From Camarhynchus parvulus (lineage: Eukaryota > Chordata > Aves > Passeriformes > Thraupidae), in contig NC_044585.1 in NCBI RefSeq assembly GCF_901933205.1, positions 6,324,001 through 6,388,000 of the forward strand: DNA of 64,000 nt, written 5' to 3'. Positions 27,171-40,500 of this stretch are shown here, piece after piece; position 1 is the first letter of the stretch; each line of letters begins with the position of its first letter. A program made the position numbers and the translations under genes. The notes beneath the pieces are model-generated. The model saw nothing but the letters and a program-made list of their open reading frames with translations, did no database searches and was not told the origin of the DNA.

Positions 27171-30100
27171 GCAACAGACCCAACCCCTGCTGGACTTCTG
27201 TTTGTCTTTAATTACTGTTCATGTGCAGGTCAGAGACTTCATGGTATCGTGAGACTTAAGCATGACTTGGAAATGATTTAAATACAAATTTACCAGTTTG
27301 CTGTGCGTTGGCAGTATGTACACAATTATACTTCAGCTCTGTGGGTGTGAGGCAGAGCTGCCTGTTTCCTGATGAGTGATCGTGGCTAATATGTTTATCT
27401 TTTTAATTTAAAAAGGCCCCGTTTTTCACAGTTATAGGTCCGTTTAACAGTGCTTTTTGACACAGTAACTCGGCAAAAATACTGTCAAATGCTGCTTGCA
27501 TAGAAACAACATCATCCCTAAAACTGATCCGGTATCACTGGCTCCTTTGTGCATTTCAAGTGGCTGTTTTCATTGATAAAACAGTATGAAAGGAAGTTGT
27601 TGAGAGTCATGTGTTAGCGTTGAAATGGAGCTTTAAATAAAATATTTAAGATTAGAGCTTTAGGTTCGTGTGTTGCTGTTTCTTAACTTTTTAAGAATAA
27701 TGCTCATACAGGTGGTTGAACTCTTCTTTAGTCCTTGCTCCTTTTGCTGTGCATATGTGTGCTGTTGAGTCACAGGCATGTTCCAAATTTTGATGCATTC
27801 CCAGTAGTAATCCCTGTACAGTTTCCTTGGTTTAAATACAATACCAGAAGGAAGTCTGCAGAACTTATGAGCTCTGAACATCAGTTCCAAGCCATAGCGT
27901 GGTCTGTCTGGAAAAGTCACAGCTGGGTTGTTGCATTTTCTGTAAATTCCATGTTTGGTGGAAGTGATGCAGTCATTTTCCTGAATAAGAGTAAAGCAGA
28001 ATTGTTAGTGTGTAAAAGAGCACTCCTTGAATTGATAATACCTGTTTCTAATGAGGAAAAATGAAATCACCTGGGATTGTTCATCTGGAGGAGGTTTCCC
28101 ACAGTGGAGGTGAGGACATGCCAGGAACAAACATGGCACACAGAACAGGCTGTGCTGGATACATTTGTTAGAACTTGGTGATTCACAGAATCAGGCCATT
28201 TTTTCTGTTATTATTGATGTGACTCAGAGTTGACATATCTTCCTTGGGTTTTGTAGCTCTTTTAGTGAGAAACCAGAAATACTGCTGTTTTACTGACATA
28301 TCTTGGTGTCCCTGTCTACTTTAAATCTGAAAAGTGACTTCAGAATGCTGATGTTATTGAGACCATTTCCAGCACTGGGAAACCTGTTTAAGTCTTTACT
28401 CCTGTCTGTGGCTATTAAATACTGCCAAAAAAGTATCTGAGTTATACAGCCTCTGGCAGAAGAAAGAAGCTTCATTTGAGAAATCAGGAGGGCTGTTCTG
28501 CTTGTCCAGATGGCTGTAAGGTCACTCAGATGTGATTATTTGAAAATGTTGTCTGATATCCTTATATGGCCACGCTCTTTGTACATGTCTGTAGTGCTTT
28601 CTTTGTGCTGGTTCCTATTGAGAAGCTCCCAGTCTGCCTGTTCCTCACAGTTTACTTCTTGCATCCTGACAGGAACAAAGGAAATGACCCATTTTCCTTC
28701 CCTTCTCTTTCTCTCTCCCCGGAATGCTGCTCTTAGCAGGGGACACTGGGGTGGCACGTTCCAGCTGCAGCTGAACTCGGTGGCACTTTGCTCCTTTGCA
28801 TTGCCAGCATCAAATTGTTCAGGATAGGAATTTGTTGGAATCCAAAATGAAACTTTGTAGTGTTATTCACTGTTCAAAACCAGATTTGGACATTCCTATG
28901 CGGTAGCACAGTGTCCCTTTTTTACTGCTAGGCCTGCTAAGTAGAGCCCAGCATTATTTACAGATAAAGTTTCACTGCTTTTTGTAAGTTGTTGCAAATG
29001 TATCTTATCTATTCCTTTCTCCTTGAACTGTTTTGTATGTGCTGTTTTGCTTATCTTATACTGATTGAAAGAGTACTTTGAAAATCTAAAGAAAGTGGAG
29101 CAGATACAGTTCTTGCTCTGGTTTGCCTCAGTTGTGGAGGTTTTTTATGCATTTTGTTCTGGACAATTGATAGGAAATTAGATGCTACAATTTTCAGGTG
29201 TGTGAACTCCCCAGAGTGTTGTCAGAGACTCAGCTTCACCTTGTTTTGCTGTTTGACTCAGCTGTGTGCAGACAGAGCTGTGGCTTTCTGTGCTCACTGA
29301 TGCACAGCAGGGACTGGTGCAGTGCCAAGCCCTCACTGGTGAGCAGTGCTGGGAGTGCTGTGCTTGTTTGGTGCTGAAAGAGGATTTAACGTCTGGCATT
29401 TTGTTAATTTTGATTTGTACTGTATGGTAGAGCTTTGGGAAGGCAGCACACGGTCACCAGGGAAGTTTGGTGGAATGATTTTCGAGGAAACCTCATGAGG
29501 GCAGTATTAGGAATTGCAAAATGTCAAGGCTGAGCAATTGAGCTCCTAAATGAACTGTGGCACCTTAGGTGTTGTGGAACAGCAGGTCTTTCTGTGAGGT
29601 TTTTTGTTGTTGTTGAGGTAACTTGGCTAGCACATTTCTGTTCTAACAAAAGACATTGGGAAGTTACTAACTGGACGTGTGAGCTGCAGCCATGATGTGG
29701 TCAGAGCAGCTGGGCTGCTGCTTTGCCTGCAGCAATTTTCGGTCAGAGTAAGACACAAGGTGATGTGGTTTGCCTTGTAGGAAACAGGTTTTGTGAGCTA
29801 TACTTGTGGAACAGATGATTTTATGAAAAAATGTTCTTTATGAGATAACAGACTAACTTTGAGGCTGAATGTGTCATAATCAGTTGATGGCAATTTTGAC
29901 TCTTCTGCTTTTTAATCAAGTAACTTGAGTAATGCTGCAATGGATGTGACAACACTGTCAGCTTAAAGTAGAAGTAGGGAATTTGCCATACATATTGAAA
30001 CCTGAATCATTCCCCTGTCTCTCCTTTATCTATGGGCAGGGGGCCTGGGTGATTCTCCTCTGGCATTACTGTGAGAAATGGGTCAGGTATATCTGCATTG

Positions 30101-31525
30101 GCACTCAGTAACTATGAGCTTTTCTAAACTCTTGAACTATGCTACTAATTTTATTGACAAGGTGACAACAGAGGTTTCCAAACTTAGAAACAAGATGTCA
30201 ACAGAATTACTTCTGTCAGTGGGACTGTGAGTGTCTTTAAGGATCTGTGACAGTGGTTGGCTGGAGGCTGGAATGAGCCTTTGCATACTGGTCGAAGGAA
30301 AAGAAGTTCTGGTTTTCAAAGCCATTCTTAAGGGATGCTTTCCAGAATGTTTTGAGAAATACACAATTAGAAGCTGACAGATGATTAGAATGAGGACCTC
30401 CCTATTTTCCAGGCAATGGGTGCATTGGGCTTTCATTAGTAAGCAAATGATCTGAGTATGGGGGAAAAGTAGTTGGAGCAGGAAAAAAACCCAACTTTCC
30501 TTGCTTATAGGGTAGCTGGTACCTGCACAGCTGCCAGGATTTTAAATGCCTGCTGCAGGGCAAATGAAATACCATGGGAGCTGAAGATCTGTTTTCTTTA
30601 GAACTCCAAGCAGCAATTATGCTAACTTCGACTTTTCCTTCAGTCCAGAGCTTGGACTGTGCCAGGATTTGACTGTCAAACTGCCAGTGTCAGAAACTGG
30701 ACTGTATCCTGCTAAAATGACTCCTGCTACCCAACAGGAAGGTCTGAACACACAGGTGCCTGCATAGGTCACTTCCCTACTTTTCCAGGCCAAGAGCTGC
30801 ATTGTCAACAAACCAAGCTGTGAAGTGCTCCTGCCGCTTCTGAGTTTCCTGTCCCTGCTCTGGGGCTGCTCTAAATGAAAGGGCTTTGCTCTTGCCCTGA
30901 TAACTAATCTATAGCACAGCTAACATCCTTGAGTAAAGAGATAAAGGCTTGCCAAAGTCCAGCTGTTCTGGGTGTCTGAAACTAAAGAACAAATCTCTTT
31001 TGATAGTCCTTCACCCTGGCATGAATTTTTGTGTCCAGCATGGGTTAGCCAAGTGTACTGTCCTGTTCAGCAACAGCACTTTGAAGTCACTGAAAATAAT
31101 GTTATGTTCTGACCCTTACCTGGGAATCCTGTAGGTGTCCGTTCTCATGAGAATTTTTGGATGTGGTAATAATTCTCAAATGTAATGTTTGGACAGCATT
31201 TGCATTACATTCACCTATCTGTGAACCATCCTTCTACAAAAACAGGATGGGTGAAAGTTTGTTACGATACTAAATTTTAATATTTTGCATTTTAAAGGAA
31301 TTTTTCTGTTCTGAAATTTTAAAGTATTTAAATTAAGTACTCCTGTGATTTATTTAGAAGGAAGACATTTTGATTATGGCTTGTTTGTTCTAGTAATCCT
31401 TGAATATGTGACATTTCATTCTACTAGAATAAAATGTGATTATTACATGCAGTTGATCAGTTCAAAATTAAAAGTAATGTAATCTTCAAGTCAGCTAACA
31501 TGTGCTATGGCTTTTTTTCTTCCAG
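26746..31525 (+). other. Intron 1 of the SEPT2-like gene
   Basis: About 4.8 kb between the inferred noncoding exon and the start-codon exon. After the CpG island it is AT-rich and has no recognisable exon, RNA gene or repeat. First introns downstream of CpG islands often hold regulatory elements, but none is identifiable here. Confidence 0.45.
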
Positions 31526-31577
31526 TAGCTGAAACTTGAAGTGAAGAAACATGTCTCAGTCCGGTGAAAAAGTAAAG
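31526..31577 (+). CDS. SEPTIN2L: SEPT2-like exon 2, start codon
   Basis: The acceptor TTCTTCCAG precedes 25 nt of 5' UTR, then ATG at 31551. It encodes residues 1-9 (MSQSGEKVK) and ends in phase 0 at donor AAAG|GTAAAG. An in-frame TGA lies two codons upstream of the ATG, supporting this start. The short variable N-terminus is typical of the subgroup. Confidence 0.85.
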
Positions 31578-34500
31578 GTAAAGAGATGGCTGCATAGCTA
31601 ATATTTTGTCTAGAATCTGTTTAACTTCTAAAAACATTTGTAGTTTCACTGAAGTGCTAAAATTGTGAATAAATTATACCTTATTGCTTCAGATGTGTTT
31701 CTTAAAAGGAACTGCTTAGTTGAAACAGAGATTGTATGTGATCCTAGTGATGGACTTTCTGGTGTTCACCAGACATTCAGTCTCTGCTTACAAAGCTAAA
31801 ATGGCACCTTCACCTAAGGAAATTTCATGTGACAAACCTTCATTCCTAATGTTTTTGCCCACCTGGATGGGCTTTAAAAGGATTGTTAGCAAATAAGTAA
31901 TTACCTTATAAGTGATTTCCCTTGTATCCCCCCACACCACTGGGAGTGTATGGCGTTGTAAAAAACCCGTTCTCATCATAAGCTCATCTGTGAAGAAGAC
32001 ACCTGGTTCCAGATAGCCCACAGGTCCCTAAATCAGGTGGCTGCACTTCTTATTTAGGCTCCTGTGAGGTTTTCAGTCAATGGGTAACAGATGTTGCAGC
32101 AGGCTGCCCTGTTTATAGCCCAAATCTCTCTGAGAAGTTTTTCAGGCATGTTTCTTTTTCCTGCTTTTGTGAAGTCAAAGATTGTGTAGATAGGTGAACA
32201 ACTTAAGCAGCAAAAGATACATCTCTGTGTGATTGTATCTCAGTAATCCCCCATTAGTACAATGTTCTTGCTTTTAACCTGTAAGCATATGCATTATTTT
32301 TATAGACGATAGTAGCAGCAGACACCAAATTTGAACAGAATTTTTTATTTTGAGCTGTATTTATTTCTTAAGATTAATAATAGTGTGTTCTTGCAAGCTT
32401 GCAGATTTTTATTTTGTCCAAGGGGAGACTTGTCTCTGTAGCTCAAGGTACTTATCTGATTTCTATTTATATCAGCTTGCTTGGTAAATGAGCCTTTTTA
32501 AGGTCTGCTTTGCTATTGCAGCAAAAATGGTTTAATTCTCTATTCTTCCTTGTGCTTTATATACCCCTGCACTTTATTGTGTTGAATCAAGTAAACTCTT
32601 TTTCAGCTTTTTAGGGGGAAGGGGATCTCATTTATATTCAACCTTTGTTTTCTTGTCAGTTTTCCGACTCGGCAGGCTATGTGGGATTTGCTAATCTGCC
32701 CAACCAGGTTCACAGGAAATCTGTGAAGAAGGGCTTTGAATTCACACTCATGGTGGTTGGTAAGTGAGCTCTTTAAGTATTTTTGACTGTTATACAACAA
32801 CATTTCTTTCACATAGATGTGTACATCTTCCTACTTAGCAATTGTCTGTTAGCAGTAGAAAAAGCTTTGAACCTCTATACACTTTCTAATTACATCTGTT
32901 ACTGTTTTGTCATGTTTAGTAGGAGGGAGTATTTATAGTGATTGAAGATGATGACTTGGAGCTAGCAGGACATTTTGGCATTCCTGATTCATTGTCAGAT
33001 GACAGGGGTGGTTGTTTAATCTTTCTCTTGTTTCCCCACCGTAGGCATGAATGCACCCAGTGAGTGTCCTGCTGTTGAAATGGTGATGCTGCTGTTGTGC
33101 TTTCTGCTGTTCTGTACTGACTCACTCTGGTGTCAGAGATAAACCTCTAATTTGCCTTTCTGTCAATGAGCACCTCTGAGTCTCTTTGATGGAGAGTCCT
33201 GTAGGCACAAAGCTCTTCCTAGTGATGTTGAATTATGTTTACATTAAATCAGTTTAATGGTTTGCATGTGCAAAAGGAGTCCACAGTGACTCTCTTGTAG
33301 CAGTCTGAAAAATGAAAATGTGCTCTGGAGTACCATTTGGGATTACTTGATGACAGTATTCAGCAGTATTTGTGACATAAACAGGTAGTTTGTGATAATT
33401 GTAGAGTTCTTGTGTCATGTAGTTTGTGACAAGAAACACAAATAATTTTTTCATCTCAAATAATATGGCCAGTTGGTCTAAATGCTGACTCCTTTGATTC
33501 CTTGAGTTAGGAAACAAGCAATTTTTTGTAACTCAGATTTAGTAGTTAAATTTACATGTTTAACTTCGTTACTTAGATGTAGGACAAAGTTTGTATCATT
33601 TGAAGCTACAGAATTATGAAACTTCTCAGGTGAATTTTGAATAATTTGCTTGATGATTTTCAGTTTCATGGAACTTGTATGGGCTTAAGTGTAAGGGAGC
33701 AGAACTTGACTATTAGTTTGGAATTGCTTTACTCATTTGTCTTCCCAGCAGTGTTCCAGGTTCAATTTGTAGCTTAGGAAAACCTTCAAGCTCTCAGAAA
33801 TTTTCAGCAGGAGAGTTACAGCTCCTGATTTTGTAAGTTTAAATGAAAAAAGCTGTAATTTCTCTCAAGTAACTGAGCTATCTCTAGATCTATAGTCCAA
33901 GTGCTGTATGACCTTTCAGCTTTTATTGTGACATCTGTTACAGTAAACTTACAATTTTCATGTTACATTTATGAAAACACTGGAGGCTTGTTTTTCCAGT
34001 GTTTTCAAAGTGCTTAGCTGAACCTTTGATGTTTTTATATCAAAAGCTAGGGTGGATCCTGATGAACAAATTATTTTTCCTCCATGATGTGGGCTTGGAG
34101 AAAGACAAGGTGCTTTAAAAATCTTGGAGTTAAAAGTATATATGCTTAATAACCTGAATTATTTTGTTTGTAGGTGAGTCTGGCTTAGGAAAATCCACTT
34201 TAATTAACAGTCTGTTCCTGACTGATCTTTATCCAGAACGTTATATTCCTGGAGCTGCAGGTAAATGTGGTTTTGCAGTTCCTCCAGCACACTCCACCCT
34301 ATAAAATTTCTTGTTCTTTCAGTTAATATTGCTTCATTCTTCACCCATTACACCACTTTGTCATGCTGTATTTAAATTTTCTAAATTATGTTTTGTTGGG
34401 CTGTCATTTTATTATTTAGATTTCCTTTGAAAGACAGCTTTTGTTTCTTTATTAGCTGGTATTAAAAAAAACACCTCCCAAACCTTTTAGGTATCAATAT

Positions 34501-37500
34501 ATCTAAATGTGGTTTTACTGTAATCCCCTCTAATTTCTTCTCACTGCTTTTTGTCTGTAGTGCCTTAAATCCTGGTTAGAGGTGTAAATAACCTTTTAAT
34601 AAAGAATCTATTGAGCTTCTGAGTATTATTATTTTATTTTTGCACATTGTCATAAGTAAACCCATGTTTTAATTCATCATTTCTTGTTTACTTACAAAAA
34701 CGTGGTGTTAAATTCTGCTTACTACTTTGTGTATTTTGATAAAATATTTTATGTCATGCAGGTTACACACCTTGAGCTTGCAGTTCCTCCTGTGGGGGTC
34801 TCTGCAGGAATTGATAGGCAAATAACAATCCAAATGTTCCTTTATTTTAGAGAAAATAGAGAGGACAGTTCAAATCGAAGCTTCCACAGTAGAGATAGAG
34901 GAGCGAGGGGTGAAGCTGCGTTTAACTGTAGTTGACACACCAGGATATGGAGATGCCATTAACAGCCAGGACTGGTATGTGTGCAAATACTGCTTTGTCA
35001 ATAAAGTGTGTGTCTTACACAAACACTATTCTAGTGTGTCTGGTACTTTCTACAATTTCCAATTTCAATTTTCTAACCACTTCTGATGTTTTTAACAGTT
35101 TTGTAGAGTGTGTCTATGATTCTGCCTCAAAATTAACAGCCTCTCCTTCAAAAAGTTTCTCTGAGCACTGCAGTCAGCTTTTTGTCTCTATGGCCATTCT
35201 AATAGAACAAAATTCTGGTGGGGGGACACTTTTTGTCTTTTACTGTCTGTGTCTCTGGCCCATCCAGTGTCCATGTTTTTAAGACATTTTTTTTCTTTCC
35301 CTGTGCTCTATATGTACTACCAGCAGCTTGGGTAGAACTGGTGGTTTTTTATGATGAAGTTACCACTTGGCTCTCTCTGGCCTAAATATCAACGACAACC
35401 TTTAATGGATGAAATAATTGTCAGTAGATACACTGGAAAATATACATAATTGCTTTAACATAATGATTATGAAGAAAGAAATCTGTAAAGCAGCTACAGA
35501 GGAACGGGGCATTTTGTAACAAACTGAATTCATAAATGTAATTTCCAAATAATCACATTCAGGCAATTCTCTTTAACTGTGGAAAGCTGATGAATTTTTT
35601 CAAATAAAGATGAGATAGCCTTACTGGGGTGCTTCTAGTTTTAGTGGATTAAAACTTTGAATTTTCACATGGTTGTCTTTTAAGAAGTGCCAACAATATT
35701 TATTTTATTTAGTTGTTAATTTTGTTGACACTTTATTTGTGGTGGTGGTAATCCCAAGGCAAACAAGGGTCACTGTGCAGAGAAATGGAACACAAAGTTA
35801 ATACAGGTTGATTTGAGTCCTTCACTTAAAAACCAGGAAATAAATAAATAGCAGATAAAATAAACATATATAATGCTAATAGAATGTTTTGCAATCTTGC
35901 AGTGACAGAGTGATGTATCTTCAGTATTCTTATTATCAGGTGTTTTTTCTCTTCTTTCTATGGCGTAGATGTAGGAGCACAGCAAAAGTGAAGGCAGTGA
36001 AGTTCTGTAATACACTAAATGAAAGTCTGAAAGTGAAGCTCTAGTGAGATTTTTATTTTCCTTCCACTTTTCCTATTCTAATAAGTTGAAAAAAATGGAA
36101 CTTTTGGTATAACAAAAAAGGCATCTTTCTGGGCTGCATCATGGTTTTGCTTATTTTGTGCACTGTTGACTAGAGCTTCCTTCCGCTGGAGCTGAGAGCT
36201 CTGCAGCCTGTGCATTGTGTTGGAGAGAGCTCTTCCTGTTGATTGTGTTCTAATGCCCTTTGTTTATTCTGCTCAGATGTTTCTTAGAGACCTACGTGTT
36301 CAGATTTTCCCCTTTCTTTTCGGAGGTTTTCTGAACAGAATCATTCTGTGGTGATTCAGAGCTGAGTAGAACAAGTTACACGTAATTTTATGTGACAAAT
36401 CTGAAACATCAAATACACTACAGGAACAAATAGTACTTACATCTTACAAAATAAAAAGATGCAGTTAATGGTATCTCTTTAGTCCACTTATGTCACATGA
36501 AAAGCCTTTCAGCCATGGCAAGTGTCATTTTGACAAAGTCTCTTAATCTTTACAGGATGTCTTGGGGACGTGGATGGGCAGACTCTTTGTTTTGAGCTGT
36601 AGTGAAGACTAACCCAGAGCAACCACCTTCCTTCCTTGCTAGTTCAGAGGAAGGAGCAAGTTCATGTTCTTGAACTTATGTTTGTGTTCAGGAGCATTTA
36701 CCGCAATCATGGTTCACCAGTAGATAGTGCTGATCATGATCCAAGATTTATAAAGCCCTTTTTTTGGGAGGGCTGCAATTTGTGCAGACTACTTGTTTTT
36801 CAAGGTGACAAATTTTACTGAGGCTGTTTTTGAACACAGGTAAATCAAAGTGGCATGGTGTCTCTAGGAGGTAGCAATTGCTGAGAGAGTTTCAAATATC
36901 TTTCTCCTGAGTAGGTTCCCTAATGGCTTTTAGTCTCTGTGCATTGATGAAAGAGCTAAATTTTAGAGTTTGACTTTCAGGGGTGGGACCTGAAATAAAT
37001 TTTAATGTATTTTGTGTCAAAGAAGTACTGATTAGGATTCTGTGCTAGTAGGAGTGTGTCCAGGAGATCTATTGGGCTGGGTTGGAAAAACAACAGTGTT
37101 GGATTGGGAAATGATTTGTTATAGATTTAGTACAACACACTTTCTGAAGTAGAGTAATTCTTGTTTTCTGCATGCTATTGTACTTAAAACAGTATGAGAG
37201 GTATGGTGGAGGTGAACCACAGTTAACCATTGGTGATTTTTTAAAGATTCTGTGTGAAGCTTTAGTGCTGGCTGGAGTTCTGTATTCTAGAATCAGACCC
37301 ACACCTAGGATTGCTCATAGCATCAGTTTAGGGGTGTGTTTGGAGAACAGCAAAATTCTTTGTGGTGGGAGGTTTGACGTGTTCAAAGTCTTTCCATGCA
37401 TAAGTACGTTGGGATCATGAGAGAAGCGTGTCCTTAAAATAACATCTTCCATCAGAACAGAGGGGATCTAATCAAGAGAGGAAAAAAATTGCTTGATGCT

Positions 37501-40500
37501 TAGATTTACTTTGATATCTGGCCTCAAAAAGTGGTTGACAAAAACAGACTATAAGTGAACTTGTTAGATATTGCTGATCACACTCTATTTCATCTTGCTT
37601 GCAGTGTCACAGGTCATTCTTTGATAGCTGCTCTCAGCTCTTTGGCTGCTGCTAATTTTTTTTTTCTTTCTTCTTTTGCTTTTTTTTTTAACTAAGGCTA
37701 TATTTTATAGGTTTTGGCAGCTTGATAATATTGTTCATTTTCCCCCAGTGGGTTTAAATGCAGCGTTTGTGTTGTTTGCTGTTAGAATACAGGATGTGCT
37801 ATCTCCTATGTAATGACCGCAGTGTGGTGTAAGCCAGGTGTTTCCCGGAAGTCAGGAGGTACAGGACACTGACACCGTATTTACTGGGAAAATTAGAGCT
37901 GTTAGACCTAGGAAACTGCACGTCAACTAATGACACTGCCAGAGAAATGTGTGATAGTTCTTTCCCATTGTTAGTGTTTGGTTTCTGTCCTAGTATTTGT
38001 ATGTCTTCAGTCTCGTTACCTTTTACCAGCTAAGAGAGGTATTGAAGATTAACAGGAACAAAAACCATATTATGTGTTTTAGCACATTTAGGTATTAAGA
38101 TGCTGTTTCCTAATGAGTAGCACTAAGGTCAAAACCCAATTAATTCAGTGTTTTGCTTTGTTGTCTTCTTAATATTACTTGGAATAGCCAAATCTTGCAA
38201 TGATGTAAATGTGTGTGTATAAATTCTACTGTGGATTTATTCCTTCTCAATCCAAAACCTTACTTAGCTTTGGAGAATCAAATTCCCTCTAGGATCTCTT
38301 GCATCATTCTTTTTACTTTCTTTTATTATCTCCTTTGCAGCCATGCAGCCCTGGGTAAAACATTGCTGCCTAATTCAGTGTTTGCCAGCATTCTGTGTTC
38401 ATTTTCCAAATTATTAATTTTTTTTATCTGTTCTGTTTCCTCCTTAAATATATCTCATCAAGTTTGTGTTTTCTCAGCGACAGAAATATGGGTGTTCCTA
38501 TTTCTCAAGCTTTCTGCTTAGTTTTTTCTTAAGTAGTTTAAGACATGTTCATGATACACAATCATCTGCCTCACCTTATCTATGTCAGCTGTTCCCTTCC
38601 CCTGCAGTACCTAATATAAAGTGTCCTTTTATATAAATGGTGTTTGCAGGTGTCTGCATGCTCTGGAATAGCTTAAAATTATCTTTTTAGTTATGTGTTG
38701 CTTTCTTTTCTCTCTAGTCACTGCTCTCTGGGTCTGATTAATCTGTGGTCAGAAATGTGCACATTTACGTCTTTGTAGGGAATATTTTAAATTGCCTTGA
38801 ACTTAGTAGATTTTTCCTTTGCCAACAGAAAAGAATTCTGTAAGGTAACAAAAATAGCTTAATAAATCATGTGATGCTTGAGTTCATGACTTGCAAACGT
38901 ATTTGTACTTAATTCTAACAGAATACCAGAATTTTCAGAGGTAACTATAGAAACCTGGCTCTAGGGTCAGGGTTGTAAATCAAGAGGATATCCGGGATAT
39001 GTCATTCATCAACCAGTTTAAAAACAAATCTTCAGCCCCTACCCCCAGAAAAGCAAGCAGAAAAATCCTCAATCTTCTGTTCCTATGTTGTCTCAGTACC
39101 AAGTGCTTTTTTCTGAGCTTGCACTTGAACTTTTTATCCAGTGAACAGAGTAACACTTGAAATTGGCTCTAGGCATAAATTGATTCTTGGTGGTTGTTAT
39201 GAAAACACTCTTTTGCATTATCAAAATATTTTTCCTCAGTACTGGATAAAATGCTAGGAAGTTGAATTTTCTGTAACAGTAGTGTTTTGATTCTTTCCTT
39301 ATTATTTAAAGCTGATGTAAGATGCTTGACTTTCTCCCCCCTCCCATACCACAGCTTCAAAACAATTATCCACTACATTGACAACCAGTTTGAGCGGTAC
39401 CTCCACGATGAGAGTGGTCTGAACAGGCGCCACATCATCGACAACAGAGTCCACTGCTGCTTCTATTTCATCTCTCCTTTTGGGCATGGGTAAGAAAAAC
39501 CTTGAGCTTTTGTACTTTAGAGTGTTGTGCCTTCATAAAAGTTCATAAGTCTGTTCATTACTTGAACTGGTAACTTAGCTGTAATGTTAATTGAGTTCCC
39601 AACCTATCAGTTAGCCAGTGCAATTAAAACAGTCCATGGAGATTAGGGCTTTCCTTTACTTTGTCCCCTTTTACATTCAATATTGTTTCAAGGCAGTCAG
39701 TACTGCATTGTTTATCACCCAGAAACATAAATGTTTTTAATATCCACTTCATTGTATAGAGACAGTTTTAATTACAACTTAAACTTTGCACAATCAAGTT
39801 GATAAGCAAAGGCATTAAGTTTAAGGGCTTAATTTATTCTGAAAATACTGTTTATGTGGACACTTGAAATAAATAATTTTTAATACATTTGGTCTGTTAT
39901 AAAACAAACAACACAAGACTCCATGCCTATTTTAAATCTTTTTTTTTCCCCTACTTGTTGGCAGACTGAAGCCATTAGATGCGGAGTTCATGAAGGCTCT
40001 TCATGGAAAGGTCAACATTGTCCCTGTGATTGCCAAGGCTGACACCCTGACGCTGAAGGAGAGGGAGAGGCTGAAGAGAAGAGTAGGTCTAACACTTGAT
40101 TATGAGAACAGAGCAACCCATACAATATTAAAGACAAATATAAAGTAATTTCTAATTGAAGAGGGGTAAATTGTATTGGCCAAGGACCTAATCTTGAGGA
40201 AGTGTGAGGTGGGAAGGCTTCACTGAAGGCTGATGTGCTTTGCCAGTTACATTTGCTAAGAATGTGGCTGTTCTTGGCTTCATGCATCTTAACAAAGCAG
40301 TGCACCCAGTAACAACACAATTTGTAGCAAGGGTTCAGACAGTCCTGAAAGGAGAAGTGGAAATGTCTGAGAGCAGTGGCCAGAGTGCCCCTTAGTGCTT
40401 GAGAAAGTTAAAAGTGAGGACAGTGTGACTGTATGAACCTTGTCTGCAATGCAGGCAAAGATCCACTGGAGAGATAAGGAGATATTTGTACAGAAATGAG

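Noticed and set aside
26401..27183. Several overlapping open frames up to about 220 codons on both strands
   Set aside because: All lie in the septin CpG island, where stops are rare by composition; none has domain content, and the segment is better explained as promoter and noncoding exon.
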